Positions 4,489 to 7,565 of a DNA stretch of 7,565 bases are shown here, one piece after another. Position numbers and translations under genes: made by a program. The stretch comes from Candidatus Aenigmatarchaeota archaeon (GTDB lineage Archaea; Aenigmatarchaeota; Aenigmatarchaeia; QMZP01), in assembly GCA_016867675.1 (NCBI GenBank), contig VGIZ01000024.1, positions 1 through 7,565 of the forward strand, in the 5' to 3' direction. The first letter of the stretch is position 1. Each line of letters starts with the position of its first letter. The notes beneath the pieces were generated by a model. That model saw nothing but the letters and a program-made list of their open reading frames with translations, was not told the DNA's origin and did not search any database.

Positions 4489-4807
4489 ACCTCACCAGCC
4501 TCTCTATCCTGCCCACATCGGCGATGCTCTCCTTGGTTATCCTGATGATTGCAGCCACAAGGCGCCTGCTGTCGGCATCTGAGCCCCTGAACAGGAGCTC
4601 GGCGACCGCGAGCGCGGTCTTCTTGTCGCCCTCTATGAAGGGGTGGCTGACAAGGATTGCCCTCCAGAGGTAGGCAACCTGGCGGGGGACGCTCCTGCCC
4701 CGGCCTGCATACAGGGCGTTCTCTATCTCAGCCTCATTCCGCAGCCCGCCGCCATACAGCCGGCTTATCTTCATTATGTCATCCCTTGTCAGCTTTTCCG
4801 TAATCAT
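4469..4807 (-). CDS. Fic/Doc-family protein, probable toxin, 112 aa
   Basis: The size and the central motif HPFIEGDKKTA (55-65) match the Doc branch of the Fic fold. Doc of phage P1 stalls translation by phosphorylating elongation factor Tu; other Fic enzymes transfer AMP. Flanking helices (NEAEIENALYAG and YLWRAILVS before the motif, ALAVAELLF after it) are typical. Compared with the common HPFxDGNKRTA there is Glu59 for Asp, Asp61 for Asn and Lys63 for Arg. His55 and the helix following it are kept, but the Arg-to-Lys change touches the phosphate-binding end of the motif and may reduce or alter activity. A TATA box lies 27 bases before the ATG, implying a leaderless mRNA. It shares an operon with the ribbon-helix-helix gene, and its neighbour on the other side is, by coincidence or not, the elongation factor gene. 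Confidence 0.85.
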   Translation of the reverse strand: MITEKLTRDDIMKISRLYGGGLRNEAEIENALYAGRGRSVPRQVAYLWRAILVSHPFIEGDKKTALAVAELLFRGSDADSRRLVAAIIRITKESIADVGRIERLVRYAMERH

Positions 4808-4828
4808 ATATATGTTTTCGGTAGAAAG

Positions 4829-4838
4829 CTATATAAAG
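4829..4838 (-). promoter_or_regulatory. TATA box for the Fic/Doc operon
   Basis: CTTTATATAG on the minus strand, centred 27 bases before the ATG at 4807, fitting a leaderless transcript. It stands back to back with the elongation factor TATA box only 10 bp away, so the two promoters may compete. Confidence 0.6.
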
Positions 4839-4847
4839 AGCGTTCGG

Positions 4848-4857
4848 TTATATAAAC
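4848..4857 (+). promoter_or_regulatory. TATA box for the aEF-1alpha gene
   Basis: TTATATAAAC, predicting initiation near 4880 and a leader of about 40 nt. Just downstream are two short inverted repeats: CGCCC/GGGCG (4862-4866 and 4875-4879) and CCTAT/ATAGG (4887-4891 and 4896-4900). They could act at the DNA level or fold at the 5' end of the mRNA. Confidence 0.6.
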
Positions 4858-4908
4858 AATCCGCCCGATCAAGTGGGCGAGAATTCCCTATTCATATAGG
4901 TATAAAAT

Positions 4909-4914
4909 GGAGGT
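4909..4914 (+). promoter_or_regulatory. strong Shine-Dalgarno site of the aEF-1alpha gene
   Basis: GGAGGT six bases before the ATG at 4921. It is the strongest ribosome site in the window, in keeping with a highly expressed gene, and fixes the start codon. Confidence 0.8.
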
Positions 4915-4920
4915 AAAAAT

Positions 4921-6198
4921 ATGGGTGAAAAACCGCACATCAACATAATAACTTCCGGCCACGTTGACCATGGAAAGTCAACGCTCATAGGCAGGCTGCT
5001 TTACGACACAGGCTCTGTGCCTGAGCAGGAGATGAGGAAGCTCAAGGAGCTGGCGAAGGAGCTCAAGAAGGAGACCTTTGAGTTCGCCTTCGTCATGGAC
5101 AACCTCAAGGAAGAGAGGGAGCGAGGGCTCACAATCGACCTGATGTACAAGCCCATCATGACGAACAAGTATTACTACACGGTCATTGACTGCCCGGGCC
5201 ACAGGGACTTCATCAAGAACATGATAACCGGCGCGAGCCAGGCGGATGCCGCAATCCTTGTCTGTTCAGCCAAGGAAGGCATACAGGACCAGACCAAGGA
5301 GCACCTTTACCTTATCAAGGTTCTGGGCATCAAGCAGCTGCTGGTCGCGGTGAACAAGATGGACGCTGTCGGCTACAAGGAAGAGGCATTCAAGAAGATA
5401 AAGGACGAGCTCGGCAAGCTTGTCGGCTCGCTCGGCTACAAGCTGGACCAGGTGCCGTTCATACCTGTCTCGGGCTGGGTCGGCGACAATGTTGCGAAGA
5501 AATCAACAAGCATGGCGTGGTACAAGGGCCCGACCCTTGTTGAGGCCATGGACAGCAACATAAGCCCGCCCGAGATGCCCAAGGACAAGCCGCTTCGCCT
5601 TCCGGTTCAGGACGTCTACACCATCACTGGCGTTGGCACGGTTCCTGTGGGCAGGATTGAGTCTGGTGTCATGAAGCCCAACGACAAGATAATCTTCATG
5701 CCCAGCGGCGCTGTCGGCGATGTCAAGTCCATTGAGATGCACCACAAGCAGCTGGCAGAGGCAGTGCCCGGAGACAACGTGGGATTCAACGTCCGTGGCG
5801 TGGAGAAGAACGCCATCAAGAGGGGAGACGTTGTCGGCCATGCGAACGCCCCGCCCCAGGTGGTGAAGGAGTTCACGGGCCAGATAATCGTGCTCCAGCA
5901 CCCGACGGTGATAACCAAGGGCTACACGCCTGTGTTCCACATCCACACCGCGCACGTCGCGGGCAAGATAACAGCAATACCCAAGAAGCTTGACCCCAAG
6001 ACCGGAGCAACGATACAGGAGAACCCTGACATGCTGAAGTCAGGCGACGCGGCTATCATAAAGGTGGAGCCGCTGCAACCTGTCGTGGTCGAGAAGCAGT
6101 CCGAGTACCCGATGCTTGCCAAGTTCGCCATCCGCGACATGGGCAAGACCGTCGCAGCCGGAATCGCGATAGACGTTGTCAAGGTCGCAGGGAAGTAA
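4921..6198 (+). CDS. tuf: translation elongation factor 1-alpha (aEF-1A), 425 aa
   Basis: The GTPase that brings aminoacyl-tRNA to the ribosomal A site in the cytoplasm. The GTP-binding motifs are complete: G1 GHVDHGKST (13-21), the switch region ERERGLTID (66-73), G3 DCPGH (90-94), G4 NKMD (145-148) and G5 SGW (184-186). Domain II begins around 225 ([25 protein letters not shown]), and domain III follows with [20 protein letters not shown] and the C-terminal [20 protein letters not shown]. The length is normal for the archaeal protein, and the insertions relative to bacterial EF-Tu are archaeal/eukaryal in type. Codon use is strongly biased to GC-ending codons, as expected for high expression. 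It has its own promoter, a GGAGGT ribosome site and a terminator. The usual ribosomal protein S10 neighbour is not present on either side here. Confidence 0.98.
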   Translation: MGEKPHINIITSGHVDHGKSTLIGRLLYDTGSVPEQEMRKLKELAKELKKETFEFAFVMDNLKEERERGLTIDLMYKPIMTNKYYYTVIDCPGHRDFIKNMITGASQADAAILVCSAKEGIQDQTKEHLYLIKVLGIKQLLVAVNKMDAVGYKEEAFKKIKDELGKLVGSLGYKLDQVPFIPVSGWVGDNVAKKSTSMAWYKGPTLVEAMDSNISPPEMPKDKPLRLPVQDVYTITGVGTVPVGRIESGVMKPNDKIIFMPSGAVGDVKSIEMHHKQLAEAVPGDNVGFNVRGVEKNAIKRGDVVGHANAPPQVVKEFTGQIIVLQHPTVITKGYTPVFHIHTAHVAGKITAIPKKLDPKTGATIQENPDMLKSGDAAIIKVEPLQPVVVEKQSEYPMLAKFAIRDMGKTVAAGIAIDVVKVAGK

Positions 6199-6208
6199 GC
6201 AATTTGAC

Positions 6209-6245
6209 AGGCCATTCTGTTTTGGCCTTTGTTTCTTCTTTTTTT
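6209..6245 (+). terminator. hairpin plus T-tract terminator of the aEF-1alpha gene
   Basis: AGGCCA (6209-6214) pairs perfectly with TGGCCT (6223-6228) around an 8-base loop. A pyrimidine stretch follows that is mostly T and ends in seven T, running up to the stop codon of the convergent gene. The T run alone would stop archaeal polymerase; the hairpin may also protect the mRNA end. Confidence 0.7.
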
Positions 6246-6880
6246 CATGGGGCAGCGGGAGCACTGATTATCTGCTCCTCTATGCCGTCGGCAATTATTT
6301 TCCCCAGAACCTCAGGAGGGTATTTCCGCAGTGTGGCAGGCTTGTCTGCAACCCACATGACAAATCTGTCATAAATGTAAGGGTTTAATGTTATTTCATA
6401 AGAACGTCTATGCATCATTGAAAGGAATCCCTGTGATGCATTCCTGTATACCTGCGGCAGTTCAATCCAGAAACCCCTTCTCAGGTCGCTGCGTTTGTAT
6501 TCCCGGTCGCAGTCCCATGGGATGTATACGATATTCCCCTTTTTCATTATGAAGGAGGAATTCTCGTTTATCGCAAATTGCAGCGACTCCGCTAGCAAAC
6601 CTTCGCAACCCAAAACCGACTCGGGCGTTGCATGGAAATCGAATACCAAATCCGAATCAGGAAGCCAATCCGCATCATTTTCATATACTGCTCCGTAGGC
6701 CGTTTTTATGAAATCTTGAAGATCGCAGCCTTCCATCGCGACTCCCCAGGCAGTCAAACTGAAGGGCACTTTTATCGCGGTAACTTGATGCCCATTGGCC
6801 CGCAGGATGCCCGCGGTCTCTTTTGCAACCGGCGCCGTGTATTCGTTGCGATGGAAGCCGTAGGTTATGGCTATCCTCAT
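6245..6880 (-). CDS. small protein resembling zinc-dependent deacylases (aspartoacylase/succinylglutamate desuccinylase-like), 211 aa
   Basis: The assignment is tentative. The start MRIAITYGFHRNEYTAP resembles the GTHGNE zinc site of the aspartoacylase/AstE group (M14-type metallopeptidase fold), with His10 and Glu13 as ligands. LVFDFHATPE supplies the expected third ligand, His83, in a DxHxTP setting. The conserved late Glu could be Glu140 (GFWIELPQ) or Glu162. Members remove acyl groups from amino acids or trim small peptides; the substrate here is unknown. The protein has no signal peptide and is short for the family. I start at the ATG at 6878-6880: the frame is open to 7018, but that extension runs antisense through the next gene and has an unnatural composition. 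Codon use is more relaxed than in the elongation factor gene. Divergent from the rubrerythrin-like gene. Confidence 0.7.
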   Translation of the reverse strand: MRIAITYGFHRNEYTAPVAKETAGILRANGHQVTAIKVPFSLTAWGVAMEGCDLQDFIKTAYGAVYENDADWLPDSDLVFDFHATPESVLGCEGLLAESLQFAINENSSFIMKKGNIVYIPWDCDREYKRSDLRRGFWIELPQVYRNASQGFLSMMHRRSYEITLNPYIYDRFVMWVADKPATLRKYPPEVLGKIIADGIEEQIISAPAAP

Positions 6881-6898
6881 GGATGAAATATTGGAGTT

Positions 6899-6908
6899 AG
6901 ATATTAAA
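6899..6908. promoter_or_regulatory. shared AT-rich promoter element between divergent genes
   Basis: AGATATTAAA on the plus strand, centred about 25 bases before the ATG at 6930; its complement TTTAATATCT lies about 24 bases before the ATG at 6880. Both genes could thus be leaderless and fire from one TATA-like element in a 49-bp gap. No separate TATA box is visible for either. Confidence 0.5.
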
Positions 6909-6929
6909 GCAGGCGCCCATATTATCAAC

Positions 6930-7457
6930 ATGACCGGCACCACCGACATCGAGGCTGAGTTCAAGGTCGACCTCTCCTCGCCTGACTTTGATGTGATAAA
7001 GGGCATAGAGGTCGCCATGACAATCGAGGAGCGCGGGAGGAAGTTCTACTCCGAGGCGTCGAGGAAGGTCAGCGCGCCCCTCCAGCCGTTCATGAAGTTC
7101 ATGGCAGAGCAGGAGCGCGAGCACTACAACGACCTTTTTGACCTGAAGGCGTCGCTGAGCGCCATGAACCTCTGGGCGAACAAGATAGACCCGATGGAGG
7201 TGGCGAAGTCCGTCGCCGGGCTGCAGGCGTTCAGGAACGTGCGCGCGGCGAAGAAGATGACAGGCGACATCGAGTCGCTGCTCAAGGCCATGAACATGGA
7301 GAAGCAGACGCGCGAGTTCTACGAGAAGTTCGCGGCGAGCGTCAAGTCAGCCGAGGGCAAGGCGTTCTTCCGCGCGCTCGCGGACTGGGAGAAGAGGCAC
7401 TACGAGATGGTGAGCGGCATGTACAATGCCGCATCATACGTCAGACCGGAGACTTAA
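6930..7457 (+). CDS. rubrerythrin-like ferritin-fold diiron protein, 175 aa
   Basis: Two related helical halves each carry the diiron pattern of rubrerythrins. The first has Glu in AMTIEERGRKFYSEA and ExxH in AEQEREHYNDLF; the second has Glu in AMNMEKQTREFYEKFA and ExxHY in DWEKRHYEMV. These ligands bind two irons in a four-helix bundle used for peroxide reduction or oxygen scavenging. The rubredoxin domain of classical rubrerythrin is missing, so electrons must come from a separate carrier. The middle part (SLSAMNLWANKIDPMEVAKSVAG) links the halves. I choose the ATG at 6930, which gives MTGTTDIEAEFKVDL and has a TATA element 25 bases upstream. ATG 6867 or 6879 would overlap the start of the opposite gene and add a peptide that does not look native. 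Codon use is strongly GC-biased, like the elongation factor, suggesting good expression. Confidence 0.88.
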   Translation: MTGTTDIEAEFKVDLSSPDFDVIKGIEVAMTIEERGRKFYSEASRKVSAPLQPFMKFMAEQEREHYNDLFDLKASLSAMNLWANKIDPMEVAKSVAGLQAFRNVRAAKKMTGDIESLLKAMNMEKQTREFYEKFAASVKSAEGKAFFRALADWEKRHYEMVSGMYNAASYVRPET

Positions 7458-7488
7458 CACCTGACGATGCGGCGAGAGGGAAATCAGC

Positions 7489-7497
7489 TTTATAAAT
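7489..7497 (+). promoter_or_regulatory. TATA box near the right edge
   Basis: TTTATAAAT, a good archaeal TATA box 32 bases after the rubrerythrin-like stop. It predicts initiation at about 7520-7522, exactly at an ATG. Confidence 0.55.
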
Positions 7498-7521
7498 CAT
7501 GCGAAGCAATTAAATAATTGA

Positions 7522-7565
7522 ATGTCTGGGGGGATGTCTACCTGTCCAGGACAGGCCGCCCCTCG
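7522..7565 (+). CDS. 5' end of a probable leaderless gene (truncated by the window)
   Basis: From the ATG at 7522 the frame stays open to the edge and reads MSGGMSTCPGQAAP. The ATG lies 29 bases after the centre of a TATA box, the same leaderless geometry seen elsewhere in the window. A second Met (7534) is possible. The stretch also contains a perfect CCTGTCC/GGACAGG palindrome and G-/C-rich flanks that could pair, so the start of a structured RNA gene is a real alternative. No family can be named. Confidence 0.4.
   Translation, partial: MSGGMSTCPGQAAP

Noticed and set aside
5503..5955. Minus-strand open frames inside the elongation factor gene
   Set aside because: Antisense to a fully conserved gene; His/Val/Arg-rich shadow.
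6867..6929. Upstream starts (6867, 6879) for the rubrerythrin-like protein
   Set aside because: They overlap the opposite gene or the shared promoter, and the TATA element predicts initiation near 6930.
6881..7018. N-terminal extension of the deacylase-like protein to an ATG at 7018
   Set aside because: It would be antisense to the rubrerythrin-like coding start and adds a Ser/Met/Ile-rich peptide; MRIAITYG at 6880 is a natural first strand.
7519..7565. 5' end of SRP RNA or RNase P RNA
   Set aside because: GC-rich and foldable, but none of the conserved blocks of either RNA is visible in the 45 bases available.

Overview
The window is archaeal. It encodes an archaeal-type elongation factor 1-alpha. 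It carries a tRNA-Leu with a 22-nt intron framed by a bulge-helix-bulge fold and no encoded CCA tail. TATA boxes lie at archaeal spacing, and several of them sit 25-30 nt before a start codon, which implies leaderless mRNAs. The base and codon use of the core genes is GC-rich, while intergenic regions are very AT-rich. The lineage cannot be fixed from this sequence; a DPANN-type archaeon is a guess from the compact layout and the hypothetical gene families.

Left part (1-1727): the last 16 codons of an unidentified protein end at a T-rich terminator. Then, on the minus strand, come a PHP-domain metallohydrolase (622-1512), an intergenic hairpin, the intron-containing tRNA-Leu (415-520) and a 107-aa hypothetical protein (81-404) that starts only 10 nt after the tRNA. 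The 215-bp divergent region between the PHP gene and uppS holds two related perfect inverted repeats. The second has the likely uppS TATA box in its loop.

Middle part (1728-4807): uppS (cis-prenyltransferase, lipid carrier synthesis) faces a block of minus-strand accessory genes. These are a hypothetical cysteine-containing protein (2437-3114), a nucleotidyltransferase with an upstream helical, HEPN-like partner (3187-4189), and a Fic/Doc-like protein with a ribbon-helix-helix partner (4276-4807). The last four look like two back-to-back toxin-antitoxin-type modules inserted between housekeeping genes. A cluster of TAATTAC-type repeats surrounds the promoter between the two modules.

Right part (4808-7565): the aEF-1alpha gene has its own promoter, a strong Shine-Dalgarno site and a hairpin/T-tract terminator. 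It is followed by a convergent small protein resembling zinc-dependent deacylases of the aspartoacylase/succinylglutamate desuccinylase group. That gene is transcribed divergently from a rubrerythrin-like diiron protein across a 49-bp shared promoter. A promoter and a probable truncated leaderless gene close the window.
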